Positions 46,347 to 54,658 of a DNA stretch of 64,000 nt are shown here, piece after piece (the first letter of the stretch is position 1; each line of letters begins with the position of its first letter). Made by a program: the position numbers and the translations under genes. The notes under the pieces were generated by a model. It saw only the letters and a list, made by a program, of their open reading frames with translations. It had not been told where the DNA came from and ran no database searches. This DNA comes from Hirschia sp. (GTDB lineage Bacteria; Pseudomonadota; Alphaproteobacteria; Caulobacterales; Hyphomonadaceae). The stretch is taken from the NCBI GenBank assembly GCA_002709235.1, contig PAQI01000021.1:177275-241274 (forward strand), given 5' to 3'.

Positions 46347-47726
46347 ATGATGAATTCTAGACGCAAACGCCAGATGCACCTGTTCGCCATGCCGATGGGC
46401 TCAGGAGGACATCTTGCAGGATGGCGGCTCTCGGGATCCGGTGCCGAAAAGCTGATGACACTGGAATATTGGAAAGAGATAGCTCAATTGTCCGAAGCAG
46501 GCTGCTTTGATGCTCTTTTCATTGCAGATTCTCAAGGCTTCCGAATAATTGAAGGGGCTGATGCCTTTTGCCAAACGGACGCCGTTCGGCTTGACCCTGT
46601 GACCTTACTCGCTGCTCTGAGCGCATGTACTCGTCATCTTGGTCTCGTCGCAACAATGTCGACCAGCTACAACGAACCCTACATAGCCGCACGCCGACTG
46701 GCGACACTCGACCATCTGTCCGGGGGGCGCGCTGCGTGGAATGTCGTGACGTCTACCAGCGAAAATGAAGCGCACAATTTCGGGCGTGATGTCCATTTTG
46801 GACATGCTGAGCGTTATGAACGCGCAAGTGAATTTGTGGATGTGGTCAAGGCGCTCTGGGACGGGTGGGATGATGATGCATTTGAATATGATCGTCAGGG
46901 AGCGCGCTTCTTCAATCCGGATAAAGTGCACGGTCTGTATTACAAGGGAGACCATTTCAGTGTTGCCGGGCCATTGACGCTGGGGCGCCCTCCGCAAGGT
47001 CACCCGGTAATCGTGCAGGCCGGCGCATCCAGCGCAGGACTTGATCTCGCCGCACGAACCGCAGATGCAGTTTTTACCTCACATCCAAAGCTGGAAAGCG
47101 CCATAGCGTTCTACGCTGACCTGAAGGCAAGGGTCGTGGCAGCTGGTCGCCCTGCCGACAGTCTGAAGATCATGTGTGCAATACAGCCTGTAGCGGCAGC
47201 CTCAAAATCTGAAGCGGAAGCAGAGGTCGCAGATCTTAACGCGCTCATCCCTGATAATCTTGCGATGGGTTACCTTCAGATGTCGATCGGTGGTGTCGAC
47301 CTGTCAGCCCATGACCCGGATGGGCCCCTGCCGAATTTGCCAGCGAGCAATGCATCCCAAGCGACGCGGCAGCGCATAATCGACATGTCGGAAAAGCAGG
47401 GCATGAGCATTCGTCAGATAGCACGCAAAATGGCGGAAAGTCGTACATCGCATGCCCTCGCAGGAACACCCGGCATGATCGCAGATCAAATGCAGGAATG
47501 GTTTGAGAAGGGCGCTGCAGATGGCTTTGTCATCGCCCCGCCAGCATTGCCGATGATGTTGCGCAGCTTTGTCGAACTGGTCGTGCCGGAGCTTCAGTCA
47601 CGGGGACTTTTGCGAGTTAGCTATGAGGGCGACACCTTGCGGGATCGGCTTGGATTGCAACGTCCGGTCAACCGTTATGAAGTTGACCCATCCTTGCACC
47701 AGGAACCAGAAATTTGGCACCCCTGA
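46347..47726 (+). CDS. Flavin-dependent (LLM class) monooxygenase, NtaA/SnaA/DszA family
   Basis: A 459-residue bacterial-luciferase-like monooxygenase that needs reduced FMN from a separate reductase. It shows the NtaA-type start (HLFAMPMGSGGHLAGWRL), YWKEIAQLSEAGCFDALFIAD, ARRLATLDHLSGGRAAWNVVTS, EFVDVVKALWDGWD and PVIVQAGASSAGLDLAAR. Relatives attack C-N or C-S bonds (nitrilotriacetate, EDTA, sulfones, pyrimidines via RutA). No flavin reductase gene is in the window. GGGAG precedes ATG 46347. It is probably the first oxidative step of the cluster. Confidence 0.88.
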   Translation: MMNSRRKRQMHLFAMPMGSGGHLAGWRLSGSGAEKLMTLEYWKEIAQLSEAGCFDALFIADSQGFRIIEGADAFCQTDAVRLDPVTLLAALSACTRHLGLVATMSTSYNEPYIAARRLATLDHLSGGRAAWNVVTSTSENEAHNFGRDVHFGHAERYERASEFVDVVKALWDGWDDDAFEYDRQGARFFNPDKVHGLYYKGDHFSVAGPLTLGRPPQGHPVIVQAGASSAGLDLAARTADAVFTSHPKLESAIAFYADLKARVVAAGRPADSLKIMCAIQPVAAASKSEAEAEVADLNALIPDNLAMGYLQMSIGGVDLSAHDPDGPLPNLPASNASQATRQRIIDMSEKQGMSIRQIARKMAESRTSHALAGTPGMIADQMQEWFEKGAADGFVIAPPALPMMLRSFVELVVPELQSRGLLRVSYEGDTLRDRLGLQRPVNRYEVDPSLHQEPEIWHP

Positions 47727-47825
47727 TCATCTGAGGCCTGCAGATATGCGGGGCTCTGGATGTGGCCGATGACCACCTGCACTGATCTGTCAAACGTTGA
47801 GTGCCTGCAGAGCCCCCACGCTGGT

Positions 47826-48557
47826 TCAGCTCTCTTTGCGCGCCTTTTTGATCATGTCTTCCAGAAGGGGCTGATTAAAGCCGGAATAGAACTGATTTCC
47901 GACAAAGAAACCTGGTGTGGCTTCAACGCCTGCCTGGCGCGCCAGCGTAATGTTCCGGTCCAGCTGCTTTTCGATATCGTCTGCTGCCATGTCTTTTTTC
48001 AGCTTGGCAACATCAAGCCCTTCCTTGGCAGCGATCTGAAAGATCTTGTCTTCGGTCAGACCAGACACACGCATCATGGCAGTGTGTAGCTCGCGGTATT
48101 TGCCTTGCTTTTCAGCGGCGAGAGATGCCTTGGCCGCAACCACGGAAGATGGCGAGAGAATGGGAAGGTCCACAAAGATAACGCGGACATCCTGCCGGTC
48201 ATTATCCAGCTCGGAAATGACCCAGCTCGTGGCCTTCTTGCAGAAGCCGCAATTGTAGTCGAAGAATTCAACAATCGTGACCGGTGCATCCTTGGGTCCC
48301 AGCGCAGGCATGTCAGCTTCCGCCAGAATGTCTGGGAGGGCGGCGAGCTTGGCCTTTTCCTCTTCTTCCAGCTGACGCTGTTGATAAACCTGCACTGCTT
48401 CAATGATCACTTCTGGGTTTTCCATCAGATAATCATGCACGAACTGCTTGAGTTCTTCATCACTGCGGACCTTGGCCGGTTCAGCCGAGCAGGACGCTGC
48501 GGCGGTCAGGGCGAGGCCTATAAGCGCTGCGCGCGATAGCAGGGTCAAAGAGGTCAT
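47826..48557 (-). CDS. DsbA-family thiol-disulfide protein (ScsC/BdbD-like)
   Basis: A 243-residue periplasmic thioredoxin-fold protein. The N-terminal signal ends in TAAASCSAE, compatible with a lipobox. A helical segment (about 30-75, HDYLMENPEVIIEAVQVYQQ) resembles the oligomerisation stalk of ScsC. The thioredoxin-like domain then has EFFDYNCGFCKKA with the CGFC active site and the cis-Pro in VEATPGFFV. It probably oxidises or isomerises disulfides in exported proteins. Transcribed on its own, next to the M48 protease gene. Confidence 0.9.
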   Translation of the reverse strand: MTSLTLLSRAALIGLALTAAASCSAEPAKVRSDEELKQFVHDYLMENPEVIIEAVQVYQQRQLEEEEKAKLAALPDILAEADMPALGPKDAPVTIVEFFDYNCGFCKKATSWVISELDNDRQDVRVIFVDLPILSPSSVVAAKASLAAEKQGKYRELHTAMMRVSGLTEDKIFQIAAKEGLDVAKLKKDMAADDIEKQLDRNITLARQAGVEATPGFFVGNQFYSGFNQPLLEDMIKKARKES

Positions 48558-48641
48558 GAAAATCCTTTCAGATCTGGTGAAGCACCATCCGTTTGTGTGC
48601 AGATAACATGTTTTGGCTGAGAAAAAGCTTACCGTGCGCGG

Positions 48642-50054
48642 TCAATCTGCCGTCAAATTACCGTGAAATGAAATTTCCGGAGCAAAACCAGGGCGTTGCC
48701 CGCCGGACCTGTTCCCGCCAAGGCGCGGATCTGTGATCGCTGATATGTCATCGGCCCGAACCCATTTGGGTGAATCACGGTCCAGGCCATCCATTGCACG
48801 ACGCGCAAACTGGTGGGCTTTCTGGGTGTCGCCAAGCGCATAGGCGGCTTCAGCTGTAGCCAGTTCAGCTTCCGGCTTGCGACCAAGAGCCCCGAGTGCA
48901 AACGACATTTGCGTGTACGCAAAGGCGTTGCTCGGCTCAAGTACAAGTGCCTTGTGAAGCAGCTTTTCAGCTTCCTCATTGTCTTCGGCAGTGCCGCGGG
49001 CAATCAGTGAACGCGCAAGATTGACATAGAGCAGGGCCTTGTCGGGTGCAAACTCAACTGATTTGCGGTTGGGTGGAATCGACTCATCAAACCGACCGCT
49101 TTCAAACAGGATCTGACCTTCCAGCTCATAAAGATAGGGGTTTTCAGGCTCCATCTCGATCGCTGTCCTGATCTGATCCAGTGCGCGGGTCTGGTCATTC
49201 ATCTTGTGAGATGCGACTGCGCGGGCATAGTAAGCGGGCAGTGAAGTATCAGTATCGGGATAGCGATAATAGGCCTTGCGCGGCTTCAGGAAGCCCAGCA
49301 GCTTGGCCTGCATCATCTTCAGACGCTCATCATATTCATCGGTGAATGGCGTTGCTGTCTGGTTCAGGATATCTGCCTTGGTCCGCAGAGCCGCGACACG
49401 TGGCCCGACTTCCGGGTGCGTTCTCCAATAGGGGTTGGACGCTGAGGCGGACATAACTTCCAGATCGCGGATCTTGTTCATGAAGCTGACAAGCCCGTCA
49501 GCCGGCATATGCGTCTTTTCAAGAAGCGAGAGAGCAGCTTGGTCGGCAGAGCTTTCCTGAGCGCGCGAATAGGCGAAATAGTTCAATGCGCCAACTTGCT
49601 GCGATCCTGCCATGATCGCCACACCCGCATCAGGTGCGCCCGCTGCGATGGCAAGGACGCCAAGTCCCAGTGCAACCCAGCTTGCATTCGATGCGCTACG
49701 AATGGCATCTGTCGAACGCGCATTATGGGCCCCGGTGATGTGACCGGTCTCGTGCGCCATCACGCCGATGATCTCGCCAGCGCTTTCCGCTTCAAGCAAA
49801 AGACCCGTGTGAAAGAAGATATTCTGACCGCCATAGACAAAGGCGTTCAGACTGTCGTCCTGCACAATGTAGATGTCTACATCATCAGGGTTCAGCCCAC
49901 CCGCTTCCCAAAGGGGCTCACCATAGAAGCGAAGTGTGTCTTCGATCTCGGCGTCTCGGATCATGCTTTGGGCGTGCGCGACCGCGAAATTCGCCAGCAC
50001 AAGTGAGGCGGCGACAGGCAGGGTGCGGAGCAGTGATTTCAAGGCGTCTTTCAA
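48642..50054 (-). CDS. Periplasmic M48 metalloprotease with C-terminal TPR repeats (BepA-like)
   Basis: A 470-residue protein with a signal peptide (ending NFAVAHAQ), an M48 protease domain with the zinc motif MAHETGHITGAH (near residue 100) and the third ligand Glu in the SADQAA segment (SRAQESSADQAALSLL). TPR repeats follow from about 260 (ARAVASHKMNDQTRALDQIR onward). BepA-type proteins survey outer-membrane protein and lipopolysaccharide assembly. I prefer the TTG at 50054, with GAGGA upstream, since it gives a normal signal peptide; ATG 50123 would add 23 residues. Confidence 0.9.
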   Translation of the reverse strand: MKDALKSLLRTLPVAASLVLANFAVAHAQSMIRDAEIEDTLRFYGEPLWEAGGLNPDDVDIYIVQDDSLNAFVYGGQNIFFHTGLLLEAESAGEIIGVMAHETGHITGAHNARSTDAIRSASNASWVALGLGVLAIAAGAPDAGVAIMAGSQQVGALNYFAYSRAQESSADQAALSLLEKTHMPADGLVSFMNKIRDLEVMSASASNPYWRTHPEVGPRVAALRTKADILNQTATPFTDEYDERLKMMQAKLLGFLKPRKAYYRYPDTDTSLPAYYARAVASHKMNDQTRALDQIRTAIEMEPENPYLYELEGQILFESGRFDESIPPNRKSVEFAPDKALLYVNLARSLIARGTAEDNEEAEKLLHKALVLEPSNAFAYTQMSFALGALGRKPEAELATAEAAYALGDTQKAHQFARRAMDGLDRDSPKWVRADDISAITDPRLGGNRSGGQRPGFAPEISFHGNLTAD

Positions 50055-50147
50055 GACGGGTATCCTCTTATAGTTCAACCAGGCCCCTGCGACGCCAATT
50101 CCCCAATTGGCATCATCCACCATATTAGATGAACTCCCGCTGAATGG

Positions 50148-50188
50148 AACAGCCCCGGAAACATAAGTCGTTTCCGAGGCTGTTTTTT
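50148..50188 (+). terminator. Strong hairpin with T tract, in plus orientation, between rne and the M48 gene
   Basis: AACAGCCCCGGAAAC (50148-50162) pairs with GTTTCCGAGGCTGTT (50170-50184), 14 pairs and one mismatch, with a 7-base loop and TTTTTT. The U tract is on the plus strand, although both neighbouring genes are on the minus strand. It may still end rne inefficiently as a hairpin. Confidence 0.65.
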
Positions 50189-50213
50189 ATCGTCCAGATT
50201 GATCAATCAATGA

Positions 50214-52928
50214 TCAGGAACCAGAGCGGTTCCACCAGCCAATGCGCCTTTTCTTGGGCGCTGGTGCAGGCGTTGCCGCGTGAAGTGCGTGCAGTTCTTC
50301 GCTTTCGGTTTCGGTAGCCTCCACAGGTGCCTGAGGTTCTTCGGTTGGTTCAGGCGAGGCCGCAACAGGCGTTGGTTCAACTGGTGCAGGTTCTGGCGAA
50401 GGATCAGAAACAGCTTCTGGTTCAGGAGGTGATGTTTCCGCTGTCGCGTCATCAGCAGCTTTTTCCGCTGCCACATCAGCCGTTTCAGGTGCTGACACGG
50501 CCTCTTCAGCGGCGACTTCGGAAGACGCCAGATCTGGCGAAGCCGCTTCATCATTGCGCTCAACAACAACAGCAGTAACAGCTTCAATCAGCTCATCAGT
50601 ATTGGAATCAGCTGTTTGCTCTGACTCATCTGCTTCGCTATTTGTCTCGTCGTCTCGTTTCGCATTGTTCTTGCGATCGGGACGGCGACGGCGACGGCGC
50701 TTGTTGCGAGGAGCATCGTCACTTTCGGAAGTGGACTGGTTTTCGGACTGTGCATCATCCTCATCATCTTCCGAATCGTCAGATGACTGTTCATTGATCA
50801 GGAATGGCGCTGTGGCGATGGCGTCGAACATTTCGCCTCCATCCAGTGCCACATCCGGTGTCCGGCGGCGCACGCGTCGGCGACGACTGCGCCGCGATGT
50901 TTTGCCGGATGCCGATTTTTCTTCCTCTTCGTTGTCGTCCTGATCGTCCTGGCTTGTGGTCTGGCCTTCTTCGGTGCCGCGTCTGCGACGTCCTCCACGA
51001 CGACCGCGTCTGCGACGTGCGCCCGAAGCGGAATCATTTTCGTTCTCGGCTTCGGATTCATTGTCTGATTCATCTTCCTCATCATCATCTTCGTCGATGA
51101 CGTCGAGGGATTTGGAGCCGGACGAATCCGCGTCGTCTTGTCCACCACGTCTGCGGCGACGTTTCTTGGCTGGCGGCGGCAGGGTCGGCTTATAGGGAAC
51201 AACCTTGCCATCGGCGCTGGCTTCGATGTCAAAATCGCCTGGCGTCAGATCGTCATCCGCCAGAATGCGAATGGCAACGCCTGCGCCGTCTTCCATCTCG
51301 GTGACCGCGTCACGCTTGTGGTTGAGGATATAGAGCGCGACTTCTGCCGGTGCCTTGACCTTGACAAGTTCGACCTTGGAATCGGCGCAACGCTCTCCGA
51401 TGGCACGAAGCAATTGCAATGCAGCCGATTCGATCGATCGTGTGCGACCCGTGCCGGTACAATGAGGGCAGGGCTCGGATGAGAGTTCGAGCACACCCGC
51501 ACGGCGGCGCTGGCGGGAAATCTCGAACAAACCGAACTGGCTGATACGACCGGCCTGAACACGCGCCCGGTCGATGGACATGCATTCCTTCATCTTTTTC
51601 TCGACAGCCCGGTTGTTCCGGTTTTCCTCCATGTCGATGAAGTCGATGACTATCAATCCTGCAAGGTCACGCAGACGCATCTGGCGACAGGCTTCTTCTG
51701 CTGCTTCCAGATTGGTCTTTACCGCAGTCGTTTCGATATTGCGCTCACGCGTCGCCTTGCCGGAGTTCACGTCGATGGCGACAAGGGCTTCGGTCTGGTT
51801 GATCACGATATAGCCGCCAGAGGGCAACGTCACGACGGGCGAGAATATGTTATCCAGCTGGGCTTCAACGCCATATTTGATGAAGAGTGGTGTCTTTTCC
51901 GAATGCTCGACCACCAGATCCTTGTGATCCGGCATCAGCATTTCGACGACGCCAGCGGCCTGCTTGTAGGCCTCGTGACCCTGAACATTGATCTCGGTGA
52001 CCTCACGATCATACAGATCGCGCACAGCACGCAGCACCAGATCGCCTTCTTCATGGATCAGGCACGGGGCTGACGAATTCAGCGTTTTGTCCCGGATCGT
52101 CTTCCACAGACGTACCAGATAATCATAGTCACGGCTGATTTCCGCCTTGGTGCGCTTGGCACCGGCCGTGCGGATGATCAGGCCCATACCGTTTGGCACG
52201 TCGAATGAGCGCGTGATGGTCTTGAGACGCTTGCGGTCGGATGCGTTGGTAATCTTGCGGGAGATGCCACCACCACGAGCGGTGTTTGGCATCAGGACGC
52301 CATAACGACCTGCAAGGGACAGATAGGTTGTAACCGCTGCACCCTTGTTGCCGCGCTCCTCCTTGACGACCTGGATCAGCAGGACCTGGCGGCGCTTGAT
52401 AACTTCCTGGATCTTGTAGCGGCGAGAAATCGGAACCCGGTGCCGAGAAGATCTTGCAGGCGAATCGTCATCTGAATCGCTGTCATCATCGTCTGACTCT
52501 GAATCGTCAGACACCTGATCATCGTCATCATTGTTCTGTGACCTGGAGGAGTTCTCGTCATCTCCATCATCCTCATCGGATGCGTCATTGTCGTTGGAGT
52601 CCTCGATGTCGTCATCATCGTCGTCATCGTGATTGCGCGCGGCTTCTTCTTCCTCGCGCAGCAGGGCTTCGCGATCTTCAGCCGGGATCTGGTAATAGTC
52701 CGGGTGAATTTCAGAAAACGCCAGAAAGCCATGGCGATTGCCGCCATACTCGACAAAAGCGGCCTGGAGCGATGGCTCCACGCGTGTGACTTTTGCGAGA
52801 TATATGTTTCCTCTTAGTTGGCGTTTGTCCCTTGCTTCAAAGTCAAAGTCTTCGATTTGTCCGTCTGCGACGACCGTTACCCGTGTTTCTTCCGGGTGAG
52901 CGGCGTCGATCAACATGAGCTTGCTCAT
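50214..52928 (-). CDS. rne: Ribonuclease E
   Basis: The main endoribonuclease of mRNA decay and rRNA/tRNA processing, and degradosome scaffold, 904 residues. The S1 domain starts GNIYLAKVTRVEPSLQAAFV and is interrupted by an Asp/Ser/Glu-rich insert of about 70 residues (about 92-160). Catalytic Asp residues are in VAIDVNSGKATRERN and GLIVIDFIDMEE, and the Zn-link is CPHCTGTGR. From about 600 the chain is low complexity: Arg-rich patches (KKRRRRRGGQDD, RRGRRGGRRRRG) for RNA, then acidic and Pro/Ala/Glu-rich stretches. ATG 52928 is the start; the frame to 53006 is extension only. Confidence 0.96.
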   Translation of the reverse strand: MSKLMLIDAAHPEETRVTVVADGQIEDFDFEARDKRQLRGNIYLAKVTRVEPSLQAAFVEYGGNRHGFLAFSEIHPDYYQIPAEDREALLREEEEAARNHDDDDDDDIEDSNDNDASDEDDGDDENSSRSQNNDDDDQVSDDSESDDDDSDSDDDSPARSSRHRVPISRRYKIQEVIKRRQVLLIQVVKEERGNKGAAVTTYLSLAGRYGVLMPNTARGGGISRKITNASDRKRLKTITRSFDVPNGMGLIIRTAGAKRTKAEISRDYDYLVRLWKTIRDKTLNSSAPCLIHEEGDLVLRAVRDLYDREVTEINVQGHEAYKQAAGVVEMLMPDHKDLVVEHSEKTPLFIKYGVEAQLDNIFSPVVTLPSGGYIVINQTEALVAIDVNSGKATRERNIETTAVKTNLEAAEEACRQMRLRDLAGLIVIDFIDMEENRNNRAVEKKMKECMSIDRARVQAGRISQFGLFEISRQRRRAGVLELSSEPCPHCTGTGRTRSIESAALQLLRAIGERCADSKVELVKVKAPAEVALYILNHKRDAVTEMEDGAGVAIRILADDDLTPGDFDIEASADGKVVPYKPTLPPPAKKRRRRRGGQDDADSSGSKSLDVIDEDDDEEDESDNESEAENENDSASGARRRRGRRGGRRRRGTEEGQTTSQDDQDDNEEEEKSASGKTSRRSRRRRVRRRTPDVALDGGEMFDAIATAPFLINEQSSDDSEDDEDDAQSENQSTSESDDAPRNKRRRRRRPDRKNNAKRDDETNSEADESEQTADSNTDELIEAVTAVVVERNDEAASPDLASSEVAAEEAVSAPETADVAAEKAADDATAETSPPEPEAVSDPSPEPAPVEPTPVAASPEPTEEPQAPVEATETESEELHALHAATPAPAPKKRRIGWWNRSGS

Positions 52929-53286
52929 GTAATATTGCCTCATGAGTGAATGGCGGGGCGGCGCATGCCAGCGCGACCTGCAACCCGCTTGATGTGAAAA
53001 AAGCATGCGTCGAGTGACGCGTATCAGAGCGCGCTGAACCGTGGCCCGTTTCTGGAGGGATAATCTGCATCCGTTTCCTTTGAACCGGCTGGCGACTTTC
53101 CCTGAACGAAATCTCAGGGAAAAGGTGCACGGTTCCGCGCGTTGAATTTCCTGTGTCCGATCTGTGTCGACGATTTATCTCGCGCCGTCAAATCAGAATG
53201 TAGAGTCGCAATGAGCACGACACGTCTTTAATCTGCCCAAATCCGATGGAAAAGAAAAGTGCATCAAACTCACGAACTATTGTTTA
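52929..53286. other. Divergent rne-amidase leader region
   Basis: About 360 bases between the divergent starts of rne and the amidase gene. It would include the rne 5' leader, which in other bacteria mediates autoregulation. I see no conserved structure that I can name and no coding sequence. Confidence 0.5.
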
Positions 53287-54552
53287 ATGCGTTTGTGCCA
53301 AATTAGAGGGCGCTTCAAAAAGAAGTTGAACAAGGGCCAAGTGGACGTGATCCAGCGAATCCTTTCAGTTGCAATATGCATGCTGTTTTTCTGCGTCAGC
53401 GGTATCGCTGAGGCACGCACGACGCGTGTATCTGATGTTCGCTTTGGTCTGGAAGGCGATGAAACACGTGTTGTCATCGATTCCGATTCGCCAGTTGATT
53501 ACAGGTTTTTCGTCCTGCCGAACGGGACACCACGCATCGTCGTGGAGATGGCGCGCGTGCGTTGGTCAATTAATGGTTTGACCTCGGAAGCAGGCAATGG
53601 TGATGGAGACGGCCTCGTTGCGCATTATCGCTACGAGCATAATTCACCAACGACATCTCGCCTGATTCTGGACCTTTCTGCACCCGCAAAAGTGCTCGGC
53701 TCTTATGCAATGAAGCCAAACCATGAGCGCTCATCCCACCGTATCATCCTGGATCTGCGGCAGGTAAATGAAGCCGAATTCAGGGCAACGCCGACTCCGG
53801 TGCCTGATGCAGAACTGGTGATGATCTCGCAATCCGACAGTCTCATACGGTCTGCCAAGCGCAAGCCTGTCATTGTTATAGATGCTGGCCATGGCGGCAA
53901 GGACCCCGGGGCAATCGGCGTTAAGGGGACCTTCGAAAAGGATGTCACCCTGGCATCAGCACTTGCCTTGAGAGATGCCTTGTTGCGCACCGGCCGTTAC
54001 GAAGTTTCGATGACACGGGCTGACGACACCTTCATCGAACTGGAAGATCGCGTAGACCGGGCACGTGAGTTTCATGCAGATCTGTTCATCTCACTGCACG
54101 CCGATGCCGGTAGTAAACCTCATACTCGTGGCGCAAGCGTCTACACATTGTCGCCATCGGGTGAAAAGCGATCGCAGGCGCTGCGCAAATCGCATGACTG
54201 GGTGCTGGATGTGGAACGCGACACTGCGCGGTCGACTGAAGTAAACGACATTCTCGTCTCGCTGATCGAGCGCGAAACGAAAAATCAGTCAGCCCGATTT
54301 GCCAACATGTTGATCCCGGAGATCGAACGCGCTGACTGGCCGACGCTGGATAACACCCACCGCAATGCGGGCTTCTTTGTTCTGCTCGCTCCGGATGTGC
54401 CGGCTGTTCTGGTCGAAATGGGCTTTCTCACCAATGCGAAAGACGAGGCATTGTTGACATCCCCGCGCCACCGAAAACACATCATTCAGGCCATTGTACG
54501 GGCCACTGACAGTTTCTTTGAAGACAAGGAACTGTATGTTGCGCAACGTTAA
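53287..54552 (+). CDS. N-acetylmuramoyl-L-alanine amidase (AmiC-type, AMIN plus Amidase_3)
   Basis: A 421-residue cell-wall amidase that splits septal peptidoglycan between MurNAc and L-Ala. A signal peptide ends in SGIAEA (about residue 43 in this numbering), an AMIN domain targets the septum (about 45-135), and Amidase_3 runs from about 195: VIDAGHGGKDPGAIG, TFEKDVTLASAL, FISLHADAG and VLVEMGFLTN carry the zinc and catalytic residues. GTG 53341 with AAGGG upstream is a credible later start that gives a shorter signal peptide. It directly precedes the PBP1A gene. Confidence 0.93.
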   Translation: MRLCQIRGRFKKKLNKGQVDVIQRILSVAICMLFFCVSGIAEARTTRVSDVRFGLEGDETRVVIDSDSPVDYRFFVLPNGTPRIVVEMARVRWSINGLTSEAGNGDGDGLVAHYRYEHNSPTTSRLILDLSAPAKVLGSYAMKPNHERSSHRIILDLRQVNEAEFRATPTPVPDAELVMISQSDSLIRSAKRKPVIVIDAGHGGKDPGAIGVKGTFEKDVTLASALALRDALLRTGRYEVSMTRADDTFIELEDRVDRAREFHADLFISLHADAGSKPHTRGASVYTLSPSGEKRSQALRKSHDWVLDVERDTARSTEVNDILVSLIERETKNQSARFANMLIPEIERADWPTLDNTHRNAGFFVLLAPDVPAVLVEMGFLTNAKDEALLTSPRHRKHIIQAIVRATDSFFEDKELYVAQR

Positions 54553-54658
54553 ACTTTGAAATTACGCTTGTTGCGCGCCATAAAGTCACCCAATTGAGAC
54601 GCGATTCTCTGCCGCTCGCCCTTTATGCGGTCCTTTTTCGTATGCGTCTTTCGAGGGA

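Noticed and set aside
50214-52928. Arg/Asp-rich repeats in rne considered as a DNA repeat or CRISPR-like array
   Set aside because: They are degenerate codon-level repeats inside an intact RNase E reading frame, without spacer-repeat periodicity.
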